A stretch of 64,000 bases of DNA, taken from Curtobacterium sp. 9128 (lineage in GTDB: Bacteria > Actinomycetota > Actinomycetes > Actinomycetales > Microbacteriaceae). A program made the position numbers and the translations under genes. The notes beneath the pieces are model-generated. The model did no database searches. It was not told where the DNA came from and was given only the letters and a program-made list of their open reading frames with translations. Numbering within the stretch: position 1 is the first letter of the stretch; each line of letters opens with the position of its first letter. This document shows, one piece after another, positions 8,328 to 17,941 of the stretch. Location of the stretch: positions 266,878-330,877 of the forward strand of contig NZ_VEAF01000005.1 in NCBI RefSeq assembly GCF_007673775.1, read 5' to 3'.

Positions 8328-8418
8328 GTCGACTCGGAACGACCGGGGCGCTGTCGTACGACAGCGACGGTGTCGTTCCGAGTCGACAGCGGCGCCGACG
8401 GTGTCGTTCCGAGTCGAC
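8328..8418. terminator. bidirectional hairpin with duplicated 3' arm
   Basis: The left arm GTCGACTCGGAACGAC (8328-8343) is matched exactly by two alternative right arms, GTCGTTCCGAGTCGAC at 8372-8387 and again at 8403-8418 (period 31). Inside lies an 18-base perfect palindrome CGCTGTCG-TACGACAGCG-type core (8349-8366). It sits between convergent genes and can terminate either. The duplicated right arm gives two mutually exclusive stems. Confidence 0.7.
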
Positions 8419-8437
8419 AGGGGCGCCGACCGCGCCC

Positions 8438-10420
8438 TCAGGACACGTGCACGCTCGGCCGCCGGTTGACCTCCGGCTCCGCCTCGCGCAGCACCTCCCG
8501 CGTGACCGGCGCGACGTCGCCCACCCCCGTGAAGACGAACCGGATCGCGTTGCGGATCGGGCTGCCCTCGTTCCACTCGAAGTAGATGCTCGGGACCACA
8601 CCCGCGATGTCCCGGATCGCCAGGAGCGTCGACGCGATCGTGTTCGGCACGTTGCCCGACCGCACGCGGAGCACGCGGAAGCCGTGCACGACGTGCCCCT
8701 CGACGACCAGGTCCTCCTCGAAGTCGGACGAGTCGGCCGGGAGCACCTCGAGGAACATCGTCGGCACCCGCGCCGGGATGCCGGAGTCGCGCCGTTCCTC
8801 CCGTCCCTTGGACCGGTACGCGGCGGCGGTGCCGGCTCCCGGCTCGTTCGCGATGATGCAGACGGCGCTGAACTGGTCGGCGTCGGCCTCGACGAACTGC
8901 CGCGCCGTGGCGTCGAGCTCGATCGACGAGGCTCGGAGCTCGAACGACCGCCGGACGCGGGAGACCAGGGACACGACCACGATCGCGATGATGAAGATCG
9001 CGGCGATCCGCACGCCGTCCGGGCGCTCGATGACGTTCGCGATCGTCGTGTAGACGAACACGACGGCGATGATGCCGAAGCCGATCGTGCGCTTCTTCTG
9101 CTGCTTCCGTCGGGCCGACAGCGTCACCGCGACGGCAGCGCTCGTGATGAGGACCAGCACGCCGGTGGCGTACGCACCGCCCTGCGCGTCGACGTTCGCC
9201 TGGAAGACGATCGTGATGAGGAACGCGATGAGCGTGAAGATGATCACGAGCGGCCGGGTCGCCCTGGCCCACTGCGGTGCCATGCCGTACCGCGGCAGGA
9301 ACCGCGGCACGAGGTTGAGCAACCCCGCCATCGCACTCGCACCGGCGAACCACAGGATGGCGACCGTCGAGAAGTCGTAGACGGTGCCGAACCCGCCGCC
9401 GAGGTACTGGTGCGCCAGGTACGCCAGCGCACGGCCGTTGGCGCCGCCGCCCGGCTGGAACTCGCGCTGCGGGATGAGGAACGTCGTGACGATCGACGAC
9501 GTGATGAGGAACGAGCTCATGATGATCGCGGCCACGGTGAGCAGCCGCTTCGTGCCGCGGATCCGGCCCTCGGGCCTGGCGCTCGTCGCGTCGGCGGCGT
9601 CGCCGGTCACCTGGGGCATGACGGCGACCCCGGTCTCGAAGCCGGACAGTCCGAGCGCGAGCTTCGGGAAGACGACGAGCGCGATCCCGACCATGACGAG
9701 CGGGTTGCTGTGCTGCGCGGTGAGGCCGCTCCACCAGTCGCTGGCGACCATGGGGTGCTCGAAGACGTGCCAGAGGGCGACCACGACCACGACGGCGTTC
9801 AGCACGAGGTAGACCGCGACGAGCCCGACCGCGATGCCGATCGCCTCCTTGAAGCCGCGGAGGAACACGACCCCGAGCAGGAGGAGCAGGGCGAGCGTGA
9901 GCGGGACCGGGATCTCGGTGAACCAGTGCGGCGTGTACGGGTTCTCCGCGATGTGCGCGGTGGCGTCCGCCGCCGAGAGCGTCATCGTGATCATGAAGTC
10001 CGTGACGGCGAACCCGAGCAGCACGAGCACGAAGAGCTTGCCGGCCCACCAGGGCAGGAGCTTCTCGAGCATCATGATGGAGCCGGCGCCCCGGAAGCTG
10101 TCCTGCGCCACCCGCCGGTAGACCGGCAGCGCGCCGAACAGCGTGACGAGCACGAGCACGATCGTCGCGATCGGCGAGAGCAGTCCGGCGGCGAGCGCAG
10201 CGATGGCGGGCTGGTACCCGAGCGTGGAGAAGTAGTCGACGCCGGTCAGGCACATCACGCGCCACCACGAGTGGGTCTTCTCCACCTCGACCTGGTGCGG
10301 GCCCTGGTGGTCGGCGCCACGGTCGGAGCCCTGGAGCATCCACTGCCGGAGGCCGGCGTTCCGTCGCGGAGCGGGCGCGCGCACCACCGGGTCGGTGCGC
10401 TCGGCGTCTGTCGCGGTCAT
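8438..10420 (-). CDS. APC-superfamily amino acid permease with C-terminal cytoplasmic domain
   Basis: A 660-residue polytopic membrane protein with about twelve hydrophobic segments between residues ~60 and ~460, beginning [20 protein letters not shown], typical of APC transporters. The last ~200 residues are soluble and include [15 protein letters not shown] and [15 protein letters not shown], a C-terminal regulatory-type domain found in large actinobacterial APC permeases. The substrate is unknown; an amino acid or cation is plausible. I start at ATG 10420 ([10 protein letters not shown]), preceded by GAGAGGG; the longer frame to 10522 has an Arg-rich N-terminus with no resemblance. It is monocistronic, with a hairpin array downstream. 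Confidence 0.85.
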   Translation of the reverse strand: MTATDAERTDPVVRAPAPRRNAGLRQWMLQGSDRGADHQGPHQVEVEKTHSWWRVMCLTGVDYFSTLGYQPAIAALAAGLLSPIATIVLVLVTLFGALPVYRRVAQDSFRGAGSIMMLEKLLPWWAGKLFVLVLLGFAVTDFMITMTLSAADATAHIAENPYTPHWFTEIPVPLTLALLLLLGVVFLRGFKEAIGIAVGLVAVYLVLNAVVVVVALWHVFEHPMVASDWWSGLTAQHSNPLVMVGIALVVFPKLALGLSGFETGVAVMPQVTGDAADATSARPEGRIRGTKRLLTVAAIIMSSFLITSSIVTTFLIPQREFQPGGGANGRALAYLAHQYLGGGFGTVYDFSTVAILWFAGASAMAGLLNLVPRFLPRYGMAPQWARATRPLVIIFTLIAFLITIVFQANVDAQGGAYATGVLVLITSAAVAVTLSARRKQQKKRTIGFGIIAVVFVYTTIANVIERPDGVRIAAIFIIAIVVVSLVSRVRRSFELRASSIELDATARQFVEADADQFSAVCIIANEPGAGTAAAYRSKGREERRDSGIPARVPTMFLEVLPADSSDFEEDLVVEGHVVHGFRVLRVRSGNVPNTIASTLLAIRDIAGVVPSIYFEWNEGSPIRNAIRFVFTGVGDVAPVTREVLREAEPEVNRRPSVHVS

Positions 10421-10525
10421 GGGCCCTCTCGCTGCCTGGACGTCGGCCACCCGACGAACTGGAGTCGATCGTAAGCCGTCCGGGTGCCGCCGTGCGCACC
10501 GGGCGACGCTCCCGCGGAGCACCCG

Positions 10526-11374
10526 CTACGTCGTGCTGATCCGCGTGTACTTGTTCACCGCCCACGGCACGAAGACGACGAGCATCACCGCGATGCCGAG
10601 GAGCACCGTGACGACGGGGTGCTGCATCGTCCAGATGTCGGGCACGGGGGCGGAGCCGACGTTGCCGAAGAGCCCGCGGGCGGCCTGCACGAGGGACGAC
10701 ACCGGGTTCCACTCCGCGAAGACCCGCAGCACCAGCGGCAGCGTGTCACTCGGGACGAAGGCGTTCGAGACGAACGTCAGCGGGAACAGGATCATGAACG
10801 AGGCGTTGTTGATGACCTCCGGCGTCTTCACGCTCATCCCGAGCAGCGCCATCACCCAGCTGAAGGCGTAGCTGAAGAGCAGGAGCAGCGCGACGCCGGC
10901 CAGGAACTCCGGCGGCGACGACTCGACGCGCCAGCCGACGGCGAGCCCGGTGCCCATCATGATGACCATCGAGATCGTGTTGAGCACGAGGTCGCTGTTC
11001 GTGCGTCCGACCAGGACCGCCGAGGACGACATCGGGAGCGTCCGGAACCGGTCGATCAGGCCCTCCTTGAGGTCCTGCGCCATCGCCGATCCGGAGAACG
11101 TCGCGCCGAACACGACGGTCTGGGCGAAGATCCCGGCCATCAGGAACTGCGTGTAGTCGGTGCCCTGCACGCTGATGGCGCCGCCGTAGACCTGGCTGAA
11201 CAGCAGCACGAACATGATCGGCTGGAGCACCGCGAACACGAGCATGTCCGGGGAGCGCTTCAGCTTGGTCAGGTTGCGTTTGGTGACGGTCCAGCCGTCC
11301 TCGAACCACACCGCGACCGGCGAGGTGACGACGACCGGCAGCTGCCGCCCCGGGGTCGTGACCACGGCGGTCAT
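10526..11374 (-). CDS. ABC-2 type exporter permease (DrrB-like)
   Basis: A 282-residue ABC-2 family membrane subunit with about six hydrophobic segments. Family marks include RNLTKLKRSPDMLVFAVLQP near the N-terminus, DRFRTLPMSSSAVLVGR in the first cytoplasmic loop region and NPVSSLVQAARGLFG near the C-terminus. This is the daunorubicin-exporter DrrB architecture. Together with the ATPase it would export a hydrophobic drug or lipid-like compound. Its start at 11374 overlaps the ATPase stop by four bases (ATGA), so the pair is translationally coupled. Confidence 0.92.
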   Translation of the reverse strand: MTAVVTTPGRQLPVVVTSPVAVWFEDGWTVTKRNLTKLKRSPDMLVFAVLQPIMFVLLFSQVYGGAISVQGTDYTQFLMAGIFAQTVVFGATFSGSAMAQDLKEGLIDRFRTLPMSSSAVLVGRTNSDLVLNTISMVIMMGTGLAVGWRVESSPPEFLAGVALLLLFSYAFSWVMALLGMSVKTPEVINNASFMILFPLTFVSNAFVPSDTLPLVLRVFAEWNPVSSLVQAARGLFGNVGSAPVPDIWTMQHPVVTVLLGIAVMLVVFVPWAVNKYTRISTT

Positions 11375-12372
11375 CGCGACGCCGCCTGTCGTTCCGGGGT
11401 CGGCACGTCGTCGATCTCGTCCTCGGTGGCTGCGTGACCGGTGAGGCGGAGGAAGACGTCGTCGAGCGTCGGCCGCCGCATCCCGGCGTCGTGGAGGCCG
11501 ATGCCGGCGGCACCGAGGTCGGTGAGCACGCGCTGCAGCGCCCCGGGGCCGGCAGCGACGGCGATCGCGTGCGTCCGCCCGTCCCCGGAGGTCTCGACCG
11601 CGCCGAGGCCGTGGCGTCGGAGGACCGTGACCGCCGCGTCCCCGTCGGCCTCGTCCACCAGGGTGACCACGACCCGGTGTCCGCCGACCTGGGCCTTGAG
11701 CTCGTCGGCGGTGCCCTCGGCGATCACCCGGCCGTCGTCGATCACGGCGATGTCGTCGGCGAGCCGGTCCGCCTCCTCCAGGTACTGGGTGGTGAGCAGC
11801 ACGGTCGCGCCGTCGGCCACGAGCCGCTCGATGATCGCCCACAGCGCGAGTCGGCTGCGCGGGTCGAGCCCGGTCGTCGGTTCGTCGAGGAACAGCACGC
11901 TCGGGTTCATCACGAGCGCACCGGCGAGGTCGATGCGCCGTCGCATGCCGCCGGAGAAGCCCTTGACGGGTCGGTCGCCGGCCTCGGTGAGACCGAACAC
12001 GTCGATGAGCTCCCGGGCCCGGGCGCGGGAGGCGCGACCACCGAGGTGGTACAACCGCCCGATCATCTCGAGGTTCTCGAACCCGGTGAGGTTCTCGTCG
12101 ACGGCGGCGTACTGCCCGGACACGCCGATCGAGCGGCGCGTCGCCTGCGGGTCCCGCACCACGTCGACGCCGGCGATGGACGCGGTGCCGCTGTCCGGCA
12201 CGACGAGGGTGGTGAGCACCTTGACCGTGGTGGTCTTGCCCGCGCCGTTCGGGCCGAGGAGGGCCGTGACGGTCCCCTCCGGCACCGACAGGTCGAGGCC
12301 GGCCAGCGCGTGCACCGGCCCCGACTTCGATCGGTAGGTCTTGGTCAGCCCGGAGGCTTCGATGATGGCCAT
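11371..12372 (-). CDS. ABC exporter ATP-binding protein (DrrA-like)
   Basis: A 333-residue nucleotide-binding subunit. Walker A is LLGPNGAGKTT (residues 38-48), the signature is FSGGMRRRIDLA (about 139-150) and Walker B is SVLFLDEPTTGLD. The C-terminal ~90 residues form the extension typical of DrrA proteins, ending RRPTLDDVFLRLTGH. It energises the permease encoded immediately downstream. ATG 12372 (MAIIEASGL) is favoured over an ATG six codons earlier because AGGGAG precedes it at a suitable distance. Confidence 0.94.
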   Translation of the reverse strand: MAIIEASGLTKTYRSKSGPVHALAGLDLSVPEGTVTALLGPNGAGKTTTVKVLTTLVVPDSGTASIAGVDVVRDPQATRRSIGVSGQYAAVDENLTGFENLEMIGRLYHLGGRASRARARELIDVFGLTEAGDRPVKGFSGGMRRRIDLAGALVMNPSVLFLDEPTTGLDPRSRLALWAIIERLVADGATVLLTTQYLEEADRLADDIAVIDDGRVIAEGTADELKAQVGGHRVVVTLVDEADGDAAVTVLRRHGLGAVETSGDGRTHAIAVAAGPGALQRVLTDLGAAGIGLHDAGMRRPTLDDVFLRLTGHAATEDEIDDVPTPERQAASR

Positions 12373-12426
12373 GCCGCTCCCTTGCGTCACGCCTGCGATC
12401 CGGAGGGGTCCGGCGCCGACCAGGTG

Positions 12427-13209
12427 TCAGATGTCGAATCCGCCACCGAAGTCGCCGCCGAGGTCGTCGAAGCCGCCGCCGCCTCCGAAGTCGGAGCCGC
12501 CGCCGTCGTCCCACGACGCGTTCTCGGCACCAGTGTCCCCCGAACCACCGTCACCCGCATCCCCCGATCCGCCGTCGCCCGCGGCGTCGGTGCCACCGTC
12601 GAAGCCGGACGGGTCCGGCAGGAACGCGCTCATGAGCGTCGAGCCGATCACGTACCCGGCGACCGTGCCGAGGAGGGAGGCGCCGAGCATGCCGCCGAAC
12701 GACGGCCCCTGGCGTCCGCCGAAGCCGCCGCCCATGCCGCCGCGGCCGTTCATCCCGCCCAGCGAACGCTCCATGAACCCGGGCTGTCGGAACTCGGAGC
12801 GTGTGGCGGCCTGGGCCAGCGAGCGGGGGTCGTCCCCACGCGGAGCCTCACCGTCGGGCGCGGTCCGGGTGAACTCGTCGTAGACCATCCGGCGCTGCTC
12901 CGGGGTGAGGCGCTCGAACGCTTCGGCGTGGACCTCCTCGATGCGCTCCGGCGGTGCCGTCCGCAGCAGGTAGCGGTAGCGCTCGACGGCCTGCTCGTCC
13001 TCGGAGCGGACACCGCCGACCGGTGCAGCGCCCGGACCGCCGACGACCGGCACGCCGGTACCGGGTGCTGCCTGGTAGGACTGCTGGCCGTACTGGTAGC
13101 CCTGCTGCTGCGGCTGACCCCAGGTCGGCTGCTGCGGCTGCTGCGGCGCACCCCAGCCCTGCTGCTGCGATCGGTCCTCGCGGCCGAGCAGACGGTCGAG
13201 GAATCCCAT
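12427..13209 (-). CDS. Gly/Gln-rich protein with one hydrophobic segment
   Basis: A 260-residue protein of unknown function. It has a short start MGFLDRLLGRED, a Gln/Gly/Tyr-rich low-complexity stretch (about 18-50), a charged helical part (about 70-125) with VERYRYLLRTAPPERIEEVH, a Gly-rich hydrophobic segment FGGMLGASLLGTVAGYVIGS (about 172-191), and an acidic Gly/Asp C-terminus ending FGGGFDI. It resembles conserved hypothetical proteins of Microbacteriaceae with a single membrane or glycine-zipper segment. AAGGAG precedes ATG 13209. It lies 54 bases upstream of the DrrA-like gene on the same strand and could be co-transcribed with it. Confidence 0.75.
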   Translation of the reverse strand: MGFLDRLLGREDRSQQQGWGAPQQPQQPTWGQPQQQGYQYGQQSYQAAPGTGVPVVGGPGAAPVGGVRSEDEQAVERYRYLLRTAPPERIEEVHAEAFERLTPEQRRMVYDEFTRTAPDGEAPRGDDPRSLAQAATRSEFRQPGFMERSLGGMNGRGGMGGGFGGRQGPSFGGMLGASLLGTVAGYVIGSTLMSAFLPDPSGFDGGTDAAGDGGSGDAGDGGSGDTGAENASWDDGGGSDFGGGGGFDDLGGDFGGGFDI

Positions 13210-13325
13210 GACGAACGCTCCTTCGGTACGGACACGGTGCCCGTGGAGTTGCCACAGTAGGGACGCAGGACGAACGCCGTCTGTGTGCCCGCACAGAATG
13301 CGGTGAACGCGACCAGACAGCGGAC

Positions 13326-13363
13326 TGGAGGCACGGACCGGCCCGGCACCGGGCCTCCCGTCC
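13326..13363. terminator. imperfect GGAGGC...GCCTCC hairpin downstream of the phosphodiester operon
   Basis: GGAGGC (13327-13332) and GCCTCC (13353-13358) flank a GC-rich inner stem. It belongs to the GGACGGGAGGC repeat family and begins just past the last gene of the reverse-strand ABC operon. Confidence 0.45.
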
Positions 13364-13369
13364 GGCGCG

Positions 13370-14947
13370 TCAGCGGCCGGCGCGGAGCGCCCCCGTCCAC
13401 ACCGCGTACAGCTCGTCCGCGGCTCCGGGGTGGGCGACCAGGAACGGCGCACCACGCTCCGGGAACCCGGTCACGGGGCCGCTCTCCGTCATGACCACGC
13501 CCCCGGCCTCGTGCACGAGCAGCACCGCGGCGCCGTGGTCGACCGGGTCGAACGACGACACGCATCCGCCGATCCCGCGTCCGGCGGCGACCTGCGCGAT
13601 CGTCAGCGTGCCCGATCCCTGCACCCGGAGCGTGCACGACCGACTCGCGAGCGCGTCGAGGAACGCGCCGAACCCGGGCCAGGGCACGTGCCCGTCGAGC
13701 TCGGTGCCGACCACGGCGCCGACGAGCGAACGCGGGGTGTCGTCGAGGCGGAGCTGCCGGTCGCGGTTCACGGCACCGCGGCCACGCCGGGCCTCGAGGA
13801 CCTCGCCGCGCCACGGGTCCGCGACGACGCCGACGACCGGGCGTCCGCCGCGGGTGAGGCAGAGCGACATGCTCGTCCAGGGCACGCCGTTCGCCAGGTT
13901 CGTCGTGCCGTCGACCGGGTCGAGGTACCAGCGGTGCCGGTCGCCAGGGGCGTCGCCGTACTCCTCGCCGGTGAAGCCGTGCGTGGGGAACGCCGCTCGG
14001 ACCCGACCACGGACGTGCTGCTCGACGAGTCGGTCGACGTCGGTGACGAGGTCGGCCGGGTGCGCCTTCGTCGCGACCGAGCCGACCGGGTGCTCACGGG
14101 TGAACGCGATGACCTCGTGCGCGATCCGGTGCGCCAGTGCCTGTGCCCGCGAGGCGACCTCGGTCTCGGTGGGCTCGCGGTCCGGCTCGGGCCAGCCGTC
14201 GCGTTCGGCGGCGGCGAGTGCGGCCCGGATCGTCGCGAGGTCGTTCGTCGTCACGGAGTCGACGCCGAGACGCGCCGCCCAGAGCGCCGGTTCCGGGTCG
14301 TCCACGGTCCACACCGAGACCTGGAGCCCGAGTTCGTGCGCCGCCCGGATCGTACGTGGGGTGAGGAACGCGACGTCGAGGTTCAGCGTCGAGGGCCGGA
14401 GCGCCGCGAGGTCGGCGGGGGTGGGCGGCTCGAGCGACTCCCAGGCGAGCCACGCGTCGGCGTCCGGCAGCACCGAGCGCACCACCGCCATCGCCTCCGG
14501 GAGCCCGCACCAGGCGACCGTGACGGTGCTGTCGGACCCCGCGACCGTCGCCGCCGCGACGAGGGCGTCCTCCGGGTCGGTGAGGTCGATCAGCAGGACC
14601 GCCCGACAGCCGTCGAGTCGTTCCAGCACGGCGTCGAGGCGTGGGATCCGGTCGAGTCCGTTGCCGAGCCGGGCGACGTCGCACCAGGCCACCTCGGACA
14701 CCCGTCGTGCGTCGCCCCACATGCGGCCGAGGGTCTCGTCGTGCAGCAGCACGGCGACCCCGTCGGACGTCCGGCGGACGTCGATCTCGATCGTGTCCGC
14801 TCCGAGCGCCTCGGCGACCGCGACGGCCGGCAGGGTGTTCTCGCGGCGGACCCGCGGCGCCCCGCGGTGGGCGACGAGGCGGGGCACGTGCACGCCGTGC
14901 TCACCGTCGGTGGCCGGCCCGGAAGCCGGCAGGGTCTCGGTGCTCAT
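13370..14947 (-). CDS. fusion: glycerophosphodiester phosphodiesterase + inositol monophosphatase-type phosphatase
   Basis: A 525-residue two-domain enzyme. Residues ~22-245 are a GDPD TIM barrel: LVAHRGAPRVRRENT gives the HRG/ENT motif (His27, Glu36), and EIDVRRTSDGVAVLLHD gives Glu54, Asp56 and His69. Residues ~265-520 are an IMPase-family fold: GFTGEEYGD (metal-binding Glu pair, ~326), LDPVDGTTN (~340) and SFDPVDHGAAVL followed by HEAGG (~464). The combination suggests sequential hydrolysis of a phosphodiester and then the released phosphomonoester; glycerophosphoinositol would fit both domains. That substrate is inference. It is the last gene of an ABC-importer operon, overlapping the ATPase gene (ATGA), and is cytoplasmic (no signal peptide). 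Confidence 0.9.
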   Translation of the reverse strand: MSTETLPASGPATDGEHGVHVPRLVAHRGAPRVRRENTLPAVAVAEALGADTIEIDVRRTSDGVAVLLHDETLGRMWGDARRVSEVAWCDVARLGNGLDRIPRLDAVLERLDGCRAVLLIDLTDPEDALVAAATVAGSDSTVTVAWCGLPEAMAVVRSVLPDADAWLAWESLEPPTPADLAALRPSTLNLDVAFLTPRTIRAAHELGLQVSVWTVDDPEPALWAARLGVDSVTTNDLATIRAALAAAERDGWPEPDREPTETEVASRAQALAHRIAHEVIAFTREHPVGSVATKAHPADLVTDVDRLVEQHVRGRVRAAFPTHGFTGEEYGDAPGDRHRWYLDPVDGTTNLANGVPWTSMSLCLTRGGRPVVGVVADPWRGEVLEARRGRGAVNRDRQLRLDDTPRSLVGAVVGTELDGHVPWPGFGAFLDALASRSCTLRVQGSGTLTIAQVAAGRGIGGCVSSFDPVDHGAAVLLVHEAGGVVMTESGPVTGFPERGAPFLVAHPGAADELYAVWTGALRAGR

Positions 14948-16038
14948 CGGGTCGCCTCCACCAGCACGCCGTCACGGTAGACCAGGACCGACCCGAGCCG
15001 GACACCGGTGGTGCTGCCGACGGCGGGCGGCGCACCGGTCACGAAGGACCGCAGTTCGGCGTCGCCTGCCGCGAGCACCACCTCGGCGAAGTGGCCGCGC
15101 ATGAGCACGCGGACGACGGTCGCGACGACCGGGCCGTCGTCGGCCAGGGTGACCTCCTCCGGCCGGACGAGGACCTCGTCACCGTCGGTGAACGGTGCAC
15201 GGACGTCGGCCAGGAACGCGCCGCGCACGGTGCTCGTCGCCCCGATGAAGGACGCGACGAAGCGGGTGGCGGGCCGGGCGTACAGATCGCCCGGCGCAGC
15301 GACCTGCTCGATGCGGCCGTCGTGCATCACGGCGATGCGGTCGGAGACGCTGAGCGCCTCGTCCTGGTCGTGCGTGACGATGACCGTCGTGATCCCGAGC
15401 CGCTGCTGGATCCGGCGGATCTCGTCGCGGACGCTGACGCGGAGCTTCGCGTCGAGGTTCGACAGCGGTTCGTCGAGCAGCAGGACGTTCGGCTCCTGCA
15501 CGATCGCCCGGGCGAGGGCGACCCGCTGCTGCTCACCGCCGGAGATCGTCGTCGGCTTGGAGCCCGCGTGGTGCGTCAGTCCGACGAGTTCGAGGGCGTC
15601 GCGGACCCGCTCGGCCGTCCGCTGCTTCGACACCCGTCGGGTGCGGAGCGGGAACGCCACGTTCTGCGTCACCGTCATGTGCGGCCACAGCGCGTAGTTC
15701 TGGAACACCATCGCGCTCGGGCGGCGCTCCGGACCGAGGGCCGTCACGTCGCCGCCTCCCATCGTCACGCTGCCGCCGTCGACCGGCAGGAAGCCGGCCA
15801 CCATCCGGAGCGTGGTGGTCTTGCCGCATCCCGACGGTCCGAGGAGCGAGACGAGCTCGCCCTTCGCCACGTCGAGGTCGATGCCGTCGACGACGTCGCG
15901 GCCGCCGAGGGTCTTCCGGAGGCCCCGCAGTGCGAGTCCGCCAGTCGGTGCGGCGGCTCGTCGGTCGGCCGTTCGGTCAGCCGTTCGGTCGGCCTGGAGG
16001 CTCGGCGCGGGGTTCGCGACGGTGGGTGCGTCCGTCAT
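14944..16038 (-). CDS. ABC importer ATP-binding protein (PotA/FbpC-like)
   Basis: A 364-residue ATPase of the spermidine/putrescine, Fe(III), phosphonate-type importer class. Walker A is GPSGCGKTT (67-75), the Q-loop is MVFQNYALWPHMTV, the signature is ISGGEQQRVALARA, and Walker B is NVLLLDEPLSNLD. A TOBE-type C-terminus follows, with DEVLVRPEEVTL. ATG 16038 has an AAGGCGA-like site; ATG 16062 would instead overlap the permease stop (ATGA) and is nearly as likely. The N-terminus contains a short ADRT repeat. It powers the two permeases encoded upstream. Confidence 0.92.
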   Translation of the reverse strand: MTDAPTVANPAPSLQADRTADRTADRRAAAPTGGLALRGLRKTLGGRDVVDGIDLDVAKGELVSLLGPSGCGKTTTLRMVAGFLPVDGGSVTMGGGDVTALGPERRPSAMVFQNYALWPHMTVTQNVAFPLRTRRVSKQRTAERVRDALELVGLTHHAGSKPTTISGGEQQRVALARAIVQEPNVLLLDEPLSNLDAKLRVSVRDEIRRIQQRLGITTVIVTHDQDEALSVSDRIAVMHDGRIEQVAAPGDLYARPATRFVASFIGATSTVRGAFLADVRAPFTDGDEVLVRPEEVTLADDGPVVATVVRVLMRGHFAEVVLAAGDAELRSFVTGAPPAVGSTTGVRLGSVLVYRDGVLVEATR

Positions 16039-16058
16039 CGGGTCGCCTTTCGTGGTGG

Positions 16059-16871
16059 TCATCGGATCTGGAAGCCGTCCGCGAGGCGGCCGCCCATGAT
16101 GTGCTTCCGCGCGAGGGTCATCAGCACCACGGACGGGATGCTCAGCGCGATCGCGAACACGGCCGAGACCTGCCGCGGCGAGTTGAGGACCAGGGAGTAC
16201 ATCGCCGTCGGCATGGTCATGTACGTCGGTGCGCCGACGAGGTACGTGCCCTGGGCCTCGTCGAACGACGCCAGGAAGGACATCACCATCGCGACGAGGA
16301 TGCCCGGCCAGGCGATGGGGAACGTCACCGCCCAGAAGGTGCGCCACCGTGAGGCCCCTGCGTCGCGGGCGGCCTCCTCGAGGGAGCGCGGCACCGCCGA
16401 GAACGCCGCAGCGGGGAGCCACGTCATGAAGACGACGCAGCCGAGCACGTGCACGATGAGGATCCCGGTGACGGTGTTCATCAGGTTCAGCGCGGTGAAC
16501 ATCGCGGACATCGTGACGAAGAGACCCATCTTCGGGAAGGCGTTCGTGGCGAACAGCCCGACCAGGACCACGCGGCGCCCGGGGAACTCGATCCGGCTGA
16601 TCGCCCACGCGGCCGGCAGGCAGACGACTGCGGCGATGAGGACGGTGAGCGGGGCGAGGACGAGCGAGTTCTGGACGGCGACGGCGAGGGACGGGTCCGC
16701 GAAGACGGTCCCCCACCACCGGAGGGTCCAGCCGTCGGGCAGCAGGTCCGGGTACGTCCAGCTGGTCGCGAACGCCCGGACCGCCAACCACAGCAGCGGG
16801 CCCGTGATGAAGACGGCGAGCACGACCGCGGTGGCCCAGACCAGGCCGGTGCCGAGGAGCCGTCGCGTCAT
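16059..16871 (-). CDS. ABC importer permease, second subunit
   Basis: A 270-residue inner-membrane permease with six hydrophobic segments. The cytoplasmic EAA loop, which docks on the ATPase, reads EEAARDAGASRWRTFWAVTFPIA in part (about 180-200). The fold matches PotC/PhnV-type subunits. It starts at ATG 16871 within the end of the first permease gene (overlap 16868-16871) and is followed closely by the ATPase gene, so it belongs to a five-gene operon. Confidence 0.92.
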   Translation of the reverse strand: MTRRLLGTGLVWATAVVLAVFITGPLLWLAVRAFATSWTYPDLLPDGWTLRWWGTVFADPSLAVAVQNSLVLAPLTVLIAAVVCLPAAWAISRIEFPGRRVVLVGLFATNAFPKMGLFVTMSAMFTALNLMNTVTGILIVHVLGCVVFMTWLPAAAFSAVPRSLEEAARDAGASRWRTFWAVTFPIAWPGILVAMVMSFLASFDEAQGTYLVGAPTYMTMPTAMYSLVLNSPRQVSAVFAIALSIPSVVLMTLARKHIMGGRLADGFQIR

Positions 16872-17941
16872 GGCTGTCCCTTCCCGAGCTCCCGCGCGTT
16901 CGAGCGCACGGTCGACCGGAGGTAGAGGACGCTGGCCGCCGCGGCGAAGGCGAACACGATGAAGGCCATCGCGGTCGACTGCTGCGGGCGGTTGTACGCC
17001 TGGAAGTACTTGGAGATGTCGACGCCGAGCATCGTGGGGGCGTTCGGGCCGGTGAAGTACGGCACGGTGAACGAGCCGAGGACCCCGATGACGGTGAACG
17101 TCGTCGCGATGACGATCGGTGTCGCGGCCATCGGCAGCAGCACCTGCCACACCACGCGCCAGGTGCTCGCGCCGGCGTCCCGCGCCGCCTCGATCAGCGC
17201 GTCCGGGGTGCCCTGGAGTGCGCCGGCGATCATGAGGACCGCGAACGGCAGGCTGGTCCAGACGCTGCCGAACACGACGGCGACGAGGGTGTAGCCCCAG
17301 ACCGGGAAGTCGATGCCCACCTGGGCCGCGGCGCTCCGCAGGAACCCCTGCGCGTCGGTGAAGGTCAGGACGGACCAGCTCGCGATGACGACCGGCACGA
17401 AGATCGGGACGACCGCGAGGACACTGAGCGCGGAGCCGAGGAAGCCACCGCGGAGCCGGAGGACGACCGCGACGACGACCGCGAGTCCGACCGTGAGCCC
17501 CGTCGACGCGAGCGTGACGCCGATGGTGGCGCCGAGGTCGCGCAGGAAGGTCGGCGTGCTGAGCAACGTGCCGTACACCGCGAACGAGAACCCGTCCACG
17601 GTGTCGCCGCCGATGTCCGCGAGGGCCTGGTTGAGCCCGCCGGTGAACCCGAGACTGAACAGTGCGGCGTTGACGACCGGCACCCCGACGAAGAGCACGA
17701 CGACGAGCACGGGGGCGGCGACGAGGGCGATGCCCAGCGCGCTCCGGCGGCGCTCGGTGCGCTGCTGGGCGGTGCGGGCGCCCAGCAGCCGCCTCGCGGC
17801 GGTGGGGCCGCCCGGCCGCCGCCTTGCGGCGGCCGTTGGCCGCGGGTCCTCGACCGTGGCGACCGCGGGCGGGAGGCCCGCGGCGGTGTCGCCACGGGCC
17901 TCCCGGTCGAGCGCCGGGCCGTCGTGGACGGCCCGCGTCAC
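16868..17941 (-). CDS. ABC importer permease, first subunit
   Basis: A 357-residue permease with six to seven hydrophobic segments and an EAA loop with EAARDAGASTWRVVWQVLLP. The start is GTG 17941, overlapping the lipoprotein gene's stop as GTGA. The first ~70 residues are Arg/Ala/Pro-rich and precede the first membrane segment; they contain a GGGAGGCCC...GGGCCTCCC inverted repeat of the dispersed GGGAGGC family, an unusual insertion-like extension. It pairs with the 16059-16871 permease. Confidence 0.9.
   Translation of the reverse strand: MTRAVHDGPALDREARGDTAAGLPPAVATVEDPRPTAAARRRPGGPTAARRLLGARTAQQRTERRRSALGIALVAAPVLVVVLFVGVPVVNAALFSLGFTGGLNQALADIGGDTVDGFSFAVYGTLLSTPTFLRDLGATIGVTLASTGLTVGLAVVVAVVLRLRGGFLGSALSVLAVVPIFVPVVIASWSVLTFTDAQGFLRSAAAQVGIDFPVWGYTLVAVVFGSVWTSLPFAVLMIAGALQGTPDALIEAARDAGASTWRVVWQVLLPMAATPIVIATTFTVIGVLGSFTVPYFTGPNAPTMLGVDISKYFQAYNRPQQSTAMAFIVFAFAAAASVLYLRSTVRSNARELGKGQP

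Noticed and set aside
6562..8601. 679-codon frame antisense to the acyl-CoA ligase
   Set aside because: The plus-strand protein has all ANL motifs; the antisense product is Arg/Asp/Val-rich with no fold, as expected opposite GC-rich genes.
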